The position numbers and the translations under genes were made by a program. A DNA stretch of 64,000 nt from Mariannaea sp. PMI_226 (lineage: Eukaryota > Ascomycota > Sordariomycetes > Hypocreales > Nectriaceae). The notes under the pieces are model-generated. The model was not told the origin of the DNA. It saw only the letters and a program-made list of their open reading frames with translations, and ran no database searches. Shown here piece after piece: positions 12,426 to 25,454 of this stretch. The stretch lies in the NCBI GenBank assembly GCA_024336345.1, contig JANFOG010000005.1:1798001-1862000 (forward strand), written 5' to 3'. The stretch's first letter is position 1, and each line of letters opens with the position of its first letter.

Positions 12426-14144
12426 CTAGAGACTGAAGCCCTGTTCCATTAATTTGTCGACATCGCCACCAGCCGCCTGTACAGCTTTGAGGGCCGCTTC
12501 ACTGAGCCGTCTTCGTCGTTCTAGGGCCTCCCGCTCACGTCTTGCTTTGGTCTTGGAACTTCCGCTTGGAGCAACTCCGGTCATCAGCAGGCCACCATCG
12601 TTGGGAGTGAAATTGACGAATCCAATCTCCCCACCGCCGCTTCCTGAACTTAGATCTCGAGATCTTCGCTGCTTTCGCGTCCCCGTTGGTGTGCTAGGAA
12701 CCATTCCGCGACCGGACGCACTTCGAGTCGACCCAATAGATCCTCCCGAGCTGTGACGCGAGTGCCCAGGCTGGGGGGATGCTGATGGGGCTCGGGTTTT
12801 GCGAATCGGCGAACAAGAGAGATGTCGCGCGCCAGACGAAGGTGCCCGTGGCGGGCGGCTCTGTCTCTCAGATGCAGGGCCCGACTGCGGAATAGGAGGA
12901 GGCGGCGGGAGATATGTCGGTCCTGAGACGGCCAGTTCGTTGGTGGCGGCAGCAGTCGTACCCTGTGACTGGGGCATTTGAATCATAAGCCCGGCAGCCG
13001 TTGAAGAATCTGGTAAGGCTTGGCACTCGTACGGAAGCTCAGCATGTTGCGTGTGCATAGCCATGTTCAAGCTGGCGTGCCTTTGATGCTGGAGCTGCGG
13101 GTCGACGACGTACTCCCCGTTTGGCAGCAGGTTGAGATCCCACCATCCAGCGCTCTGATGATTGTTTACGTACTCATGGCCGGACCAAGAGTCGGGAACT
13201 GAGCTTGGGGTAGGAATGGCCTGCTGTGATGACTGATGAGCATCTTGAGGCGCAACTTGTTGATGCTGTTGCGTAGGGACTGGCCAGTGACCCGTGTGCC
13301 CCTGGGAAGCTATGTCATTTCGATAGTTTCCTGCTTCAGCAATAACAGGAGACTCAGCTGGAGTGTGAATACCGTTAGTGCTGAAGAAACGAAGTGAGCT
13401 GGCTGGTGGCGGCGCAGGAATCTCACTGAAAGGGTCATCGCAGAAGCCGTGTATGAACCCGCCGTTGTCGGGGTTTGTGGTTGGTGACACCATGGCATCG
13501 CCACCGTTCCCATATGAAAACCCTTGCATCCTTAGAGCTGGAGGTGGGTTATCCATCGTCGGTGAACCTGGGCGGTCCTCGGCTGCAACAACCCTTCGAC
13601 CCTTGCGGAGTTTGCCCGCCTTTCTCAAAGTAGACGAGAGGGCTTCAACGAATTTGTTTGCTTTCCGGGGCATGACAGTATTTGGTGGCGTGGGAGATGA
13701 TGGCTGAGTGACGGGCATGCGTTTGCTGGGAGAATGCAAAGAGATTCCTTCAACCCGTGGCAGGTCTGGGTCGGACATGGAAACACGGGGCATGCCCTCC
13801 ATCTTTCCGTCTGGGCCATTGTGGTTCATTGTGATATTACGATGCCCGGCGGACATGATTTGGCCGACCTGCGAGCTGTTGGGAAGGAAATCGAATTCAT
13901 CGTCAACGGTAGACACGCCTGAGGACCCGGTTGACTCCGACGGTTGACCAAGTAAAAATGAGTCTGGCATGGTGGGAAGAGAAGGGTCGTTGCCATGAGG
14001 GTTAGTCATGAAGCTAGTTACTTCCCCGTCGAAGTTGATGAACTCGCCAAAAAAGTCGTTCGGGCCGTCATCAATGTCCTGCCAGGTGAAGCTAGGATCT
14101 CGGTCCAAAGCTTCAGCACGGTACGGCAATGTCCACGACGCCAT
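12426..14144 (-). CDS. wetA: Developmental regulatory protein WetA
   Basis: A single-exon 572-residue protein. The diagnostic part is the C-terminal 65 residues or so, with FVNFTPNDGG, then TGVAPSGSSKTKARRERE and RRRRLSEAALKAVQAAGGD; this basic helix-like block is the conserved WetA domain. The N-terminus (FTWQDIDDGPNDFFGEF) is acidic and aromatic. The middle is Pro/Ser/Gln-rich and probably disordered, with a short basic block near 170-190 (KFVEALSSTLRKAGKLRKGRR). WetA is the last regulator of the BrlA-AbaA-WetA conidiation cascade: it drives spore-wall maturation, trehalose build-up and spore dormancy and acts in the nucleus. The length is close to other WetA proteins. The start is the first ATG of the frame. 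The upstream region (14145 onward) is long and gene-free, as expected for a tightly regulated developmental gene. Confidence 0.94.
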   Translation of the reverse strand: MASWTLPYRAEALDRDPSFTWQDIDDGPNDFFGEFINFDGEVTSFMTNPHGNDPSLPTMPDSFLLGQPSESTGSSGVSTVDDEFDFLPNSSQVGQIMSAGHRNITMNHNGPDGKMEGMPRVSMSDPDLPRVEGISLHSPSKRMPVTQPSSPTPPNTVMPRKANKFVEALSSTLRKAGKLRKGRRVVAAEDRPGSPTMDNPPPALRMQGFSYGNGGDAMVSPTTNPDNGGFIHGFCDDPFSEIPAPPPASSLRFFSTNGIHTPAESPVIAEAGNYRNDIASQGHTGHWPVPTQQHQQVAPQDAHQSSQQAIPTPSSVPDSWSGHEYVNNHQSAGWWDLNLLPNGEYVVDPQLQHQRHASLNMAMHTQHAELPYECQALPDSSTAAGLMIQMPQSQGTTAAATNELAVSGPTYLPPPPPIPQSGPASERQSRPPRAPSSGARHLSCSPIRKTRAPSASPQPGHSRHSSGGSIGSTRSASGRGMVPSTPTGTRKQRRSRDLSSGSGGGEIGFVNFTPNDGGLLMTGVAPSGSSKTKARREREALERRRRLSEAALKAVQAAGGDVDKLMEQGFSL

Positions 14145-17045
14145 GGCGATCGATCTTACGTTGGATCGAACCGTCGATGATGTTGTTGGTTGTTCTTCGC
14201 TAGGAGATGATTGGTTTGCGGGGTGGTCAGGATAGAATTAGAGGTTTGGTTGGAGAAATGACGATTATAGAGCGGGTATTAGCTAGAGAAGGAGTGAAAG
14301 GCAGAGAAACGAGCGAACAGGAAACAAAGTTCGAGATAGGTAAGAAGAAAAATGAACCAAGCCCGAAGATCACGAAGTTGAGCCACGACAGAGTTTGATG
14401 GAGTGGGTGATGGGAGGTCGAAGTAAACGGTATAGGCTGTGATATCTACCAACAACAACGAAACACCAGCAACCGGCGAGACAAGAAACAGCAAGCGGTT
14501 TGAGAGACAGCTACGTATGTGGTCCATCACAGCAACGGTTGCCACGTACTTGGTGATCTCAGAGACTCGAGAAAGGACTGAACGGACGGGCAAGTAGCGC
14601 TGGGCTGCAGCTCTGATAGGAATGCGCGAGTTAATGGAAGAACATTCCAACCACCACAATCGCGGCGAGACTCGAAGTGACAGACTGAGCACAGATGCAG
14701 AAACTACGGAGTTGATGATTTTTTTTCTTCCTTCGGCTTTTATCGCACCATTCTTTGGTGCGACAAGGCCATTAAGCCTCCTCAGATCATATATTGCATT
14801 TTGGATGAGGTGAGGAACGCACGCGCATAATAAGGGGCCTCAACCAGCTCACTTGGTCTGGAAACATATACATTTGGTACGTGCAGGACTCAAAACTCTC
14901 ATGAGGGGAAGTGAAGCAAATAGGAATAAAGCCGCTGGCTATCGGCAAAGCTCTGTCGAAAGAGGTCAGGCCGGTGAGGCAGAAGGAAAGAAAAAATGAA
15001 TGGCCAAACCATGTTGGGAGTGAATGACGACCGATCTTCGAAACGAGTCCTTCTCTAGGTTTCATGTGAACAGAACCTTATCGGCGCAATCAATCAATCA
15101 GTCGGTCACTCAGCCGGTCAGTCAAATGTTAAATGCCCCTCGTTGTGTTACAATGAGACTGATGACGAGAAAACGCCTTGGCATTCGCAAATATATTTCA
15201 AATCTTTCTTCGCATCACACACTCCCTCCTCATATTAGTCTAGATTGTCAGGAAGGGAGCCCCCTGAGCGGAGCTCCCGAGCATGCTCTGCCGAGTCCGA
15301 GTGTTTGTTTGTGCTGTGCTCTGCCGAGAAAAGGTCCCACTCAGCCCTGCTCCACACGGGCCGGCACAGCGAACAGATGGTGGAGTAATTTACCGATTAG
15401 CATGGAAACATGGACAAGGCAATTCTTGCTATTCACATTCACTCCGAACACATAAACGTCTCAGGCATGCATAAAGAATGAGCATTGCCGAGTCAACCAC
15501 TGGCTTGAAGGGCGGTTTGTCTTCTTCTTCTTCCCCCCTCTCGCTCATTTTTATCATTCTTGTTATTATTATTCTTCTCATTACTCTCATCATCATCAGC
15601 CGCAGCCGCAGCAGCAGCAGCAGCAGCACACGGGCGAATTTCTGGGTATTGAAAATCCGCTATTCACAAAGTGCACACGGTAGTCGTTTCATCAGCGACC
15701 TATTTGTCTCGTAGGCCGGAGGGAGATTCGCCCATAATATATTCCCTACAGTATATGCTATAATATAAGGTTGAGCGAGGCCTGTCGTTGCATTTAAATT
15801 ACACCAGTACACGTACTGTGCTAGAGGGAGATCCTACTAGGAGCCTTCATCACGGCTAATTAATTACGAAGAAGACGGGAAAAAAGAAAAGAAAAGAAAT
15901 TAAAAGTCATCACGACCTTATTCAGCCTCCCCCCCTTCCGGCCTTCTCCTTTTCTTTTCTTTTCTTTTCTCTTCTCGGCTCATGACTTGTATCATTGATG
16001 TTTTTCTTTCTTCTTCTGGCGGTTCATAATTAGTGGCTCATCACCAAAGGAACTAGATTTCTTTTTTTTTTTTCTTCCCTAGTTCCAGCGTCAAAACACG
16101 AATAGCTTCCATGTTGAGGTCCCTCTAGGCTCCTCTGCCTCGTTGTCCAGTAGCGGTGGCGTCTCGTTCTCATCTATTGCGGGAAAATCCGAGAACGCAG
16201 ACATCAATCTTACTTTGACGTCACCAATGCCAAACGAGCGAGTCGCCGCTCACGTCAAGTCATACTCTGGCGACATTGGATTGAAGCCAGAATATTACAA
16301 TGCACTTGCGTTTTCGGACCGGGGACACCAAAGTTTAGAGCAAGTACCGAATGGCATTGCCACTCAATTCAGTGATGTAACCTCAATGAGGCACTTGTAT
16401 AGTGCACAAAGGCCTATATGCTGCTGCTATTGTATGCAGTCAAACTAAAAACCTGGACGCCTCCAACCATGCTCATCGAATAGGAGCGCTAACCCTGTCC
16501 AGATACTCAATCCTGTTGCCTCGATGAGAACCCCTGTATTCCAATCAGAAGGGGACGGGGGGATGATGATACGCCTCTGCAACCCATAGGTATCTTTGAT
16601 CCAAAATATTTTGCCATTCCTCGCCCCGGATTGACGCCTGGCCATGAAGCCGAGAAAAAACCATTAAAAAACACATTCCATCGTCGTCAAAATTGACAAT
16701 AGGACGACGAACCCAAGAAAGAAAAGAAAGAAATATACAAAACGCCCAAAACTACCATATCCCGAACCGACTGGTCCCCCGTATCCAATATGGCGTGTGC
16801 CTCGTCATTATAAAATCAGAAAAAAAAAAACAAGTCTAGTCCGCCCTCGTTCCGCAAAACGCCACTTTGATTGCCTTATTGTTGTTGGTGGTGATGATAA
16901 TGATGATAATGAACCTTGTTTCCTGTGTGCGCCGAACCCCGTATCTTGTCCTGTAGATAACCGACGGATCGTTTGAGAAAATGTAAAAGAAATAAAAATA
17001 GTACAGAGTGATAAGTCTTCGACAAGGTGCCCAATTTTTTGCGTA
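14145..17045. other. Region upstream of wetA and downstream of the orphan gene
   Basis: Probable wetA promoter and leader, plus the 3' region of the gene at 17046-17927. Simple-sequence stretches occur at 15590-15632 (TCATCATCATCA running into GCAGCAGCAGCAG) and at 15880-15970 (AAAAG/TTTTC runs on either side of 15930). Open frames such as 16143-16448 start with TTG and show no domain. I see no supported gene. Confidence 0.55.
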
Positions 17046-17927
17046 TCATTGTTGTTGATCCGAGGCTTTGTCGCATTGTTGTCGTCTGTGACGCTTCTTC
17101 TTGTCACGTCGCCGCATTCGAGGCACGCTATGAACAGCATTTTTACATCGACTAGCAGCCTCGCTCGATGTCCGGTATTCGAGACCAATTCGTTTCCTAA
17201 AGGCACCAGCATTTGATGGGTCGGAGTGAGGGAAGATCGAATCCATCCATAAGAAGTCGTCGTCTTCTTCACAATAGCCTTCGTCCACTTCAATTTCGCC
17301 ATGCATGGACTGGCATTGCAGTCCACTCAATGAATTCTCCAACGGTTGGGTCTTCTCAGCCTCCAAAACCAGTGGAAGAGTGGGAGGAGGCGATGACGGA
17401 TTCTTTTTCGCTCTTGAAGACCCTGAAATTGGAGTAGGAGCCACAATGTCTGGATCATTACGACATAATTCAGTTTCCACACAAATGCTGATGTGAGCTG
17501 TCATATCCTTGGAATCAAGCTCCATAGGTGTCGAACTGTCCTGTTCGAGGCGAAGAGGTGACGGTACAACTGGGCTGTGAGGGAAAAGACTTGCGGCTGG
17601 CGCGACGGCGGCAGCATCAGACGGGTTAGGTGTTGTAATGCGTTTCCGTGGTATTAATAATTGATTTCGAAATCGGAAGGCCAGAAGATCGAGAGGCTGA
17701 TTTTGAGTGGATTGAGAATCTAGGCATGGCGAAGGATATGGTGATGTCGGAGGCGATATGGGTGAATTTGCACAAGCAGCAGCACTTGTTCGGTCATCAC
17801 TCTCAGGCGTGTCAGAAGAATCGCAAGTGGGAATGCTCGATATTGAGTGTGTGCTGAGATAGTGATGTTGCGAGAATATCTCAGAGGACGAGTCACCCCG
17901 TCCCCCATCTGAACAAGGCTCGCGCAT
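17046..17927 (-). CDS. Hypothetical protein, low-complexity with basic C-terminus
   Basis: A 293-residue open frame with an ATG preceded in frame by TAG three codons upstream, so the reading frame is self-contained. I do not recognise the protein. Residues 1-130 are Ser/Pro/Asp-rich. About 215-232 is acidic and aromatic (EVDEGYCEEDDDFLWMDSIF), followed by a conserved-looking stretch AGAFRKRIGLEYRTSSEAAS. The C-terminus is strongly basic (RMRRRDKKKRHRRQQ), which looks like a nuclear localisation signal. An acidic-aromatic patch plus a basic tail would fit a nuclear regulatory factor, but that is only inference. No membrane segment or signal peptide is visible. It lies 2.9 kb upstream of wetA on the same strand, too far to suggest co-transcription. 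It could be a chance frame, though its length and ordered composition argue for a real gene. Confidence 0.5.
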   Translation of the reverse strand: MREPCSDGGRGDSSSEIFSQHHYLSTHSISSIPTCDSSDTPESDDRTSAAACANSPISPPTSPYPSPCLDSQSTQNQPLDLLAFRFRNQLLIPRKRITTPNPSDAAAVAPAASLFPHSPVVPSPLRLEQDSSTPMELDSKDMTAHISICVETELCRNDPDIVAPTPISGSSRAKKNPSSPPPTLPLVLEAEKTQPLENSLSGLQCQSMHGEIEVDEGYCEEDDDFLWMDSIFPHSDPSNAGAFRKRIGLEYRTSSEAASRCKNAVHSVPRMRRRDKKKRHRRQQCDKASDQQQ

Positions 17928-20900
17928 AGCTGGGCGCTAGAGGGCCCATGGGAGAGAATATTCCGATACCTTTGGGGTTCAGAATCTAGAGTGTGTGTCT
18001 AATCAACGAGTTGGGGTTGAAGTCGAAAATGAAACGAGGGAGAGGCAGATGGGAGAAGATATGGGAAGGGAGCGAGATTGTACGTGGTACACGCAGGACA
18101 GGACGTCAGGGTTGAGTAAGAGGATGAGAGTGACAGGAAAGACAAGCAGGGGGAGCGAGTAGACGGGGTAGTATGAAGGCATCCACAGCGGTGCGCTAGA
18201 CAAGTAGGCGTTGACGCCGCCCGGTCCTTGGGGGTGGACCAACCTGAACTGGGGAGGCTAAGTCGTATTCAGTAGGGACCTAAGAGGTGGTCGAGGAGTC
18301 TGACCAGCGCCAGGGAGCGAGGGGGCATCTTGGGAGCTAGTCAGCCATTCAAAGCCGTGAGACCAGCAGAAGCCATCAGACTGAAGTGTGGGCATGGGCG
18401 TGGACCACTACCCACCCGTCCATCCATCTCATCCATCCATCGAGTCCTCACACCATCCCCAAAGGCCGACGCCAGGCGATGGTTGGCTCATTCGCACTTC
18501 TTTGCTGCGTTTGGGTCCATCCGCCCAGTTGGTTCTGGAGACGGTACCGACAGCTGGGTACTGGTCAACTTCGTTCGAGGGTGGCCCCAGGGTTAGAGTT
18601 CCTGTGGGCCGTCTCAGCCTCCTTCCAAGGACAAGGGCCAGGGCGGGATGGGATAGATTCCAGCTCCTCGGGGTCCGAGGGCCAGTTGTGGATGGTCGAA
18701 ACGACTGGGGAGGGGGGGAGGGAAGGGTTACAGGTTCTGTACCTCTGCTGCACAAGAATCCTTTCGGGAGCTCAGTCGACATTGTCCAGATCTGAACTGC
18801 CCTTGCAGACACCCAGGTAGGCCATCTCGTGGTTTCTGCTTGTTGATCCCTCCGATATTAGGCCTTCGTCTTATTTGGGACTTGACGACTACGCGAGTGC
18901 CGTTGCTGAACCTGGAGGGCATTTTCCCGGGTTTTTTCTTTTTGCCTCAGCTGCCAATGAGACTCCTTGCTCAGTCAGGGTTTGGGATGCCTTCGTCTCC
19001 CTCGTACTCCAGGGCTCGGGCACTGTACCCGGAACCGACTTATACATTTGGCTCTCACTGGTGGCCCAAGCTTGAAACTCGATACCTCTGGAGAAGTTTT
19101 GGGTCGTCGTACGTACCGACGTAGCAGCAACTGCAACAGGTACATGGCATGTACTATGTAGATTCATGGGTATCTTTGCTCAGGCTTGTCACCAAGAAGT
19201 TGGTGCGCAAATGGTGCTCCAGCGGCGTGTCGCCGAGGCTTATGCGTACATTTTCACCGCGGCTGTAGTACAAAGCCTGTGGCCACCCGCAAGAGAAAAT
19301 AAAAACGCGAGAGGCAACGGCAACGCCATGTGACGCAGTTAGGTAGGAAAAAGGGCGTGCATGCAGAGTGCAGAGCTTGTAAGAATTGAGAGGTGCCATG
19401 CCATGACATTGGGATTGGAGAGCTGGAATGCTGCTATGGCGATCTTGGGGCTTTATGAGACGAGCTAGTCCCATCGCAGATGATGGTGGGTTCCTATGCA
19501 TATCGGTCAGGGAAGCAACAACCTTACTGCTGGGACCTTCTCCTCCAGGGGCGGGTTAGGGAAATACTATGTACGTATTGTGCTCTGCCCCTACTTTGCT
19601 ACCTACTGTACCTGCACTGTACTGTCCTCCGTACAGAGACCAACAATACAAATGTACAGCTTGACACCAGAGGAGTATGCTTTTTTTCTTTCCTCTACTG
19701 CTTCTTCCTCTTCTTCTTCTTCTGCTGTCTTGTGCCTTTCTAAATAAGAGCTGTCCTAGCCTTACCTGGCAACTTAGCCGCCTTAGTTAAACACCTTTAG
19801 TTAAACACCTACCCTCCCGCACCCATCTTGATTACCTCGTACAGTAAGATGCGGCGCGTGGTGAGCAAAGGAAAGATGTCGGGTGCAAGTGCTTCCACTA
19901 CCAGGTACCTAATTACGGAGGACGGAGGACGATAACCGGCACACTTTGCACACAGACCAGCACCTACCCAGACAGGAGAGTGCATACCGCACCGTTCGTT
20001 GCTGCCCTGCTGGCGCCTTTCTCCCCCTGGCTTCCCCCAGGCATTTAGGGCAAAGTATTTGGGTACTTGGTGAGAACCTGAAAATCGGGACGCTAATGCA
20101 GCGTTTGACCCCCGCTCTACTCATCTAGCCATGTTCTCCTCAAGTTCTGAGTACCCACCCCAATGACCCCAGGCATCTATTTCCCTGGCTACTCCGTGCT
20201 CTGGTGTAAATCGTGGCTTCGCTCAACTGCCGCTAATCCATTGCGAGTTCGTTGCCCGACCGCTCCAATTTCAACCAGCATCAGCGTTCAAGGGTTAAGA
20301 GCCTAACAAGCCCACGACAAACCAGACGGCAAAGGGGCGTACAAATGGAGATTAACGGCCTACTAGCTACATAATCTAGCCATGGAGTAATCTGTAAGTT
20401 ACACCGTAAACTTGGAGGCAAAGGACGAGAACACCACGACTGTCGCATGGTTACACGACAACCAACTCCTTATTCTCAAATCTCGTCTTCTCCCCTTCAC
20501 CAACGGCTGCCTAATGGTCCGCAGCTCCAGGAGCTGCCAATCAACGCGTGGCTCTTCCTCGAGATGATGGCCTTGGTAAGCTCACCCCAGGCTGGATGGA
20601 ACCAGGTAACTGTACTGCATGCATATGTGTGTGTGTGTGTGTGTGTAAGGTTTGTGCCTAGACACTGGTTGGAACCACAAACAGCAGCACACCGGAGGAT
20701 GTGCAGAGGAAGTAAAATGTATGAAGCTAATGTTCGTTACCCCTGCTTTCCAAGCCCGTGCGATGTCGACCGCCTCAAACTTATTACTATGTAAGTTAGG
20801 CATTATGGCACGAAGTCCTGCATAGCCTGGATGTTAGGCACAGTCATAATGGCTGCCATGGTCTCCATACGGAATAATTGACCCCCTTGTGAAGTTTGGC

Positions 20901-23900
20901 GTCGCGTCTATCAGTCCCCAGCTTCCACTTAGCTGCTGTTCACACGTGTGTCTGCATTGGATTCTAGACATCGTCATGCATTCTCGTAGGTTTTTTCTTG
21001 TGGAGGCACTGCTGCAAACTATCCACCAGTCTCGTCTCCGGCTGGTTGGTTCTAGAGCATGGTAACGAAGGGGCGAGCACGTCCACAATTTATCCTAAGC
21101 GACAACGTGGTCTAGGCTACGCATAAGTCTACTTCGGGTTCCGAAGTTGATACATGGAACTATTAACGTAGGTTCTATCGGATAATTAAAAAAGGACGCT
21201 CCGGCCCGAATGAGCGGGAGCAGATATCAATAGTTGTGCATCAGTCGTCATTCATTTCCTGTCCACCTACACATGGGGCTTGGAGCTTGGAGCTTGGAGG
21301 ATGGTACGGAGTACAAACTACTGCAAAGCGCAATCGTCCTCAGGTCATATCCCCCGCCGCCGACTTGGTCTGGACTGGCCCCGTCACCGTGCCAGGCGTG
21401 ATGCCTCGGTTAGCAGCTGCTAATTACATAGTTACAGACTGAGCTCGATTGAACTGAATTGGAGGCGCTTTTGTTGAATTAAACCCTTAGTTGGTCTCTA
21501 ACCCAAGCTTCGGGCGCGGGCATAGTGTATTTTCTCTACGATTCATGCCCGCACAAGCACTGGATTGTTGCCATGATGACGGTCAGGGTGAACGATCCCA
21601 GTCTACTTGGTGAGGCTTGGAACCCATCTATAAGGAAGGGCGGCACAGCAAACCTTTGGGTTGCACCCATTCCAACGGTCTGGCTGTTCAGACCATGTTG
21701 TCGGGTTACCTTGTTGTTGAATAACAACGGATCCCGTCGGTCTAGAACCATGTCCTCTGTCAACATGCATGCCATCCTCATGGCACGATACGCTGCAGCA
21801 GGATTGACAGCACCCTGCAGCCCCAAACTGACAGCTTCTAGTCTTTCTTGCGACAATCACTGGTGGTCCTGGGTGCCAGAGCCGCGGGTTTGATATTGGG
21901 GTGTTATGACGATTCAAAGCTCCACGACGCTAAGATCTCCATCAAAACCAAAGGCTCCTCTGCTCCTATTGGGTCAGCAGGCCCATGAACTGGACAGGGG
22001 GTTCGGAGTTGGCTGAGCACTAGGGTCAGGCCAAAGTAAAGCGGCTTGGCAAGCTACCGATCGCTTGATTGATTGATGGGGTTGTGGGCGAACAGCCCGA
22101 AGAAATGGTCCACTTGGTCCACACGTGTACGACGAACGAACGACAACGTCAAGTGGGCTTCAAACAAATCCCATGTACAGATATACGTAGTACTGTATCG
22201 TTTTGCACTGGCATTATTATTATCAGTTAGTGCACCCTCTCCAAACATGTTCCATAAGCACTGGCCAGTCAGTCAGATTTGACTATGTTCGTCGTCCCAG
22301 TCCAACCTTGGGGTGAGGAGTGGAGCCAAAGGCTACGATCCTCAAATCCCCTCGATGTTAGCCCGCGGCAATCAAGGCCCTCCAGCTAGCCGGCCGCCTA
22401 CCCTATGGAGTAGCCACAGCAGTTACCAGATCCCGTCCGAATTACTATGTACATATATTTAAACCCAAAAATCATGCTGTGGCGTGTTAATGATATTCAA
22501 AAAGTTGAACAAAAAGTACCCAAATAACATGTTTGAGTTTCTGAGAGCTTGCTTCTCCAGAGCATGAGTCGCGTAACCGGATTTCCAGACCAGGAACTGC
22601 CCTGTTGAATAGCGTTCATTTCATCCTGCGTGTTTGCATACTGCTATTTGATAATAATCCTCACTTCTGTCATATGATTAACACATGCGACAAACCGTCA
22701 CGATATACAGCCGAAAATAATTAGCCCGTAGAAATCGCCTAACGTGAAACAGGAATAGGACGCAAGGTCCACGACAGTTGGACTAAAGACTTGGCTCCCC
22801 GACCCTAATCTGTAAGTCCCTAACGCTATAATAGTTTAGCTATCCTTCCTGGTGCTTTACAAACTACGCCAAGGATCGTGCAAAGCTATTTTCCCCCCAG
22901 TAACCCGTTGTGCTTGTGCCTGCAAGCGAAGCACTCCGTTCTGAATGCCAAAAGCAGCCGACCATGCCCGCTAGTACAGTATTGCTGACCGGCCAAGGCA
23001 TGATACCCCTTAACTAAGGGTTTAGAGTGCCATGGTGACTAAAGTCGTCGACTCCGTATTCTTCAGAGGGAGATATTGATGAAAGCAATAACATGCTCTT
23101 ATGCTATCCGTAATGAACACCGATTCTAGTGACTCAATAATCCGAACTATACCCGCCAAATACTACTCTGTTGGTGTGCTACTTAGTATCATGGGATTCA
23201 GCATGCGAATTATCATGTTCCCCGCTTCTTTATTGTAGGGTAGGTTTCTTGTTCTTGGCCCTTGTGCTCTCTCACACGTTTTGTGCATGTTGTGGCGTCT
23301 TGCCTTCCGCTGATAGCTGCCAACAGGCCGCGATTCCAGCCATTTCATAGCCACCAGGATCCCGTCGGCCCCGAATTCCTTTCATTGGGGATTAGGCTCA
23401 AGTAATTTGTAAAAAAGGACGCGAGGGGAAACAATCTGAGATGGCGGCCATGAAAAGTGAGACAGCTTCGTGACCTGGTATTACACTATCATGTCGGGCG
23501 TAGCACTGACGAGGTCACGAGAGAGTGTTCGATTGGAACAGTCAACCATTGATACTTTGAGATGATGAGCCTGGACACCACAGTCACATCCTTGTAGTAT
23601 CTGATGGGCATTTAATGATAGGGAATCAATGCTTAAATTAAACTCTGCAATGAAGGCAGAAGGGATTTCCGTTACCAGAAAATAGCTTATTGGCCTCAAT
23701 CTCAGAGAGCTAATATGTAACGAGGGACGTTACCAAGAGGGATGGATGGCTTAGACTAGACCGCCCAAAGACGTTGTCGGGTCCGAATACAGTGCACCAA
23801 CTTATTTGGAAGGCAGGGTGCTTGGGCTGTGGCGTCAAGGTCGTGCACGTAGTTCGTGAAGACGTCTATCCTATTTCAAATCTAAGGGTTTCAATGATCG

Positions 23901-25454
23901 TACGAGTCAAGTAATGATACATTACTGGCGGCCGCCATGGCACAAGTCTTTAGCTCTGGGCTACTCTGTACTTAGAGCCGCATTCCATCATAATGAATAT
24001 CTTGGCTTCTAGCGACGAATCCCAATCGCTCAGTGTCAACCTTTATTGGACGAAGAGCGAAGAAGGTAAGCCTTCAGAGTTTCCCTTACATGCCGGATGC
24101 TTGTTCCCGGCGGTGCGTCCGGGAATAAACACTGCCAGTGGATAATTAATAGAGTTCTCATCGCATCTGAAATTCCGCCCTCGAAATTTAATTCCAGGAC
24201 CAGTTAGATTGTTGCTTGCATTGTGGGCTTCATCATGACAGGTGTAAGTCATGTTTTTATCACAAGATCTCGCCCAACTTCGGCTCGCGAACTTGGCCGT
24301 GTCATCCGGTGGAGAGAACGACATAGCGAAAATGGAAAAGTTTTACTCACCGCCAATAAAACCAGGCATTTTGGGCGTCACGAGAGTGTTTTTGGCTTTC
24401 TGTCTTACCCGAAGCTATCTGCCCGAAGCTATCATGGAGAGAGAGCTGTACGGATGTTCATTTGGGCTCGAATCGGGATCTGATTGGCAAAGGAGGGTAG
24501 CCAATCAGGCGCCATATACTCTATCTCCAGAACGCCCTATCCGTGTACCGGGCGCCGCATTGTCTTCTTTCTCTGGGCTGGGTTCAGCCATGAAACTATG
24601 AAAGGAAGTGAGTGGGAACGACTGACGAACACGTAGACATACAGACATAGTAATAATATTTTCCTGCGAATAGAAAGATGAGCTGTTAGATGTTTGCGTG
24701 TGGAATTTGCTTCCTGTTGCACACACGAACCAATGGGATTGGCAGAATGGCACTGAGCAGCCCCGCGCCGGCGGCTATACCCTGGTTTCTACTGCGCCTG
24801 TCTGTCCCTTGTCTCTCAACAACTGAGCTGATTGGCTCTTCATGGCAAAGCCAAGGAGCTTCTTTTTCAGGTGGGAGAGGTGCGCGGGAACTTGGGTCGC
24901 ATTTAATGCGACCGTGGCTTGATATATGAGGCTCTACAGTGCCTCGTTGTTACTTTGCCTGTGACAATGTACTGTTTGAGTTTGGGTAGACCGCGAGAGC
25001 GAATACCTACTTGATGCAGAGCAATCCGTACAAAGAAATTAATTACTTAGGTAGATCTAATCTGTATTACAGCAAAAGTCACCACCCAGGTGGTCAGTGT
25101 AGCCGTCCCAGCAAACCAATTTATTCCTCTGGTGTCCTTACCCAGGGCTGACGTGGGCCCGATCTACTGTAGCCAGGATATTCAGCGCGCCAAGCAAGGC
25201 CCATACTACCATAGTACGTACGTCGTCGTCGTCAAGTGCGGGGATTCTTGTGGGAGCTTGGCGCGATGGCTCGACCTGGGCGGCTACAGCTGCGGCGTTG
25301 TCTCACAAGGAATTTCTAGGAGGGGGAGGGGTTTGGCCTCACCAGCTTTCTCGTCTCGTTGCTGAATTTTTCTTTCCTCTTCTGTTCCTGCGATATCCTC
25401 GTCTTGCATCTTCGTTTGCACTTCGTTTGCACTTCGTTACGCAGTATCGTCGCT
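17928..25454. other. 7.5 kb region without a recognisable gene
   Basis: Open frames are short (mostly under 150 codons), overlap on both strands and show no domain. The region holds one exact GTACGGAGTA at 21304, a (TG)n run at 20626-20646, and by eye a more A/T-rich sector at about 22440-23900. No terminal repeats, transposase, reverse transcriptase or tRNA was found. It could carry regulatory sequence, non-coding RNA or decayed repeats. Confidence 0.5.
20626..20646. repeat. (TG)n microsatellite
   Basis: About ten TG dinucleotides in a row in the gene-free block. Confidence 0.9.

Noticed and set aside
14145..15600. BrlA-response-like words upstream of wetA (for example CCCCTCG at 15136 and CCCCTCT at 15535, minus strand)
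   Set aside because: The consensus is so degenerate that about one match per kilobase is expected on two strands by chance, and these lie 1-1.4 kb from the start codon.
16143..16448. 101-residue plus-strand frame
   Set aside because: Begins with TTG, no ATG near the start, no domain or intron signal.
17928..25454. Possible transposon or secondary-metabolite cluster in the empty block
   Set aside because: No transposase, integrase, reverse transcriptase, terminal repeat or biosynthetic enzyme fragment could be read in any frame.
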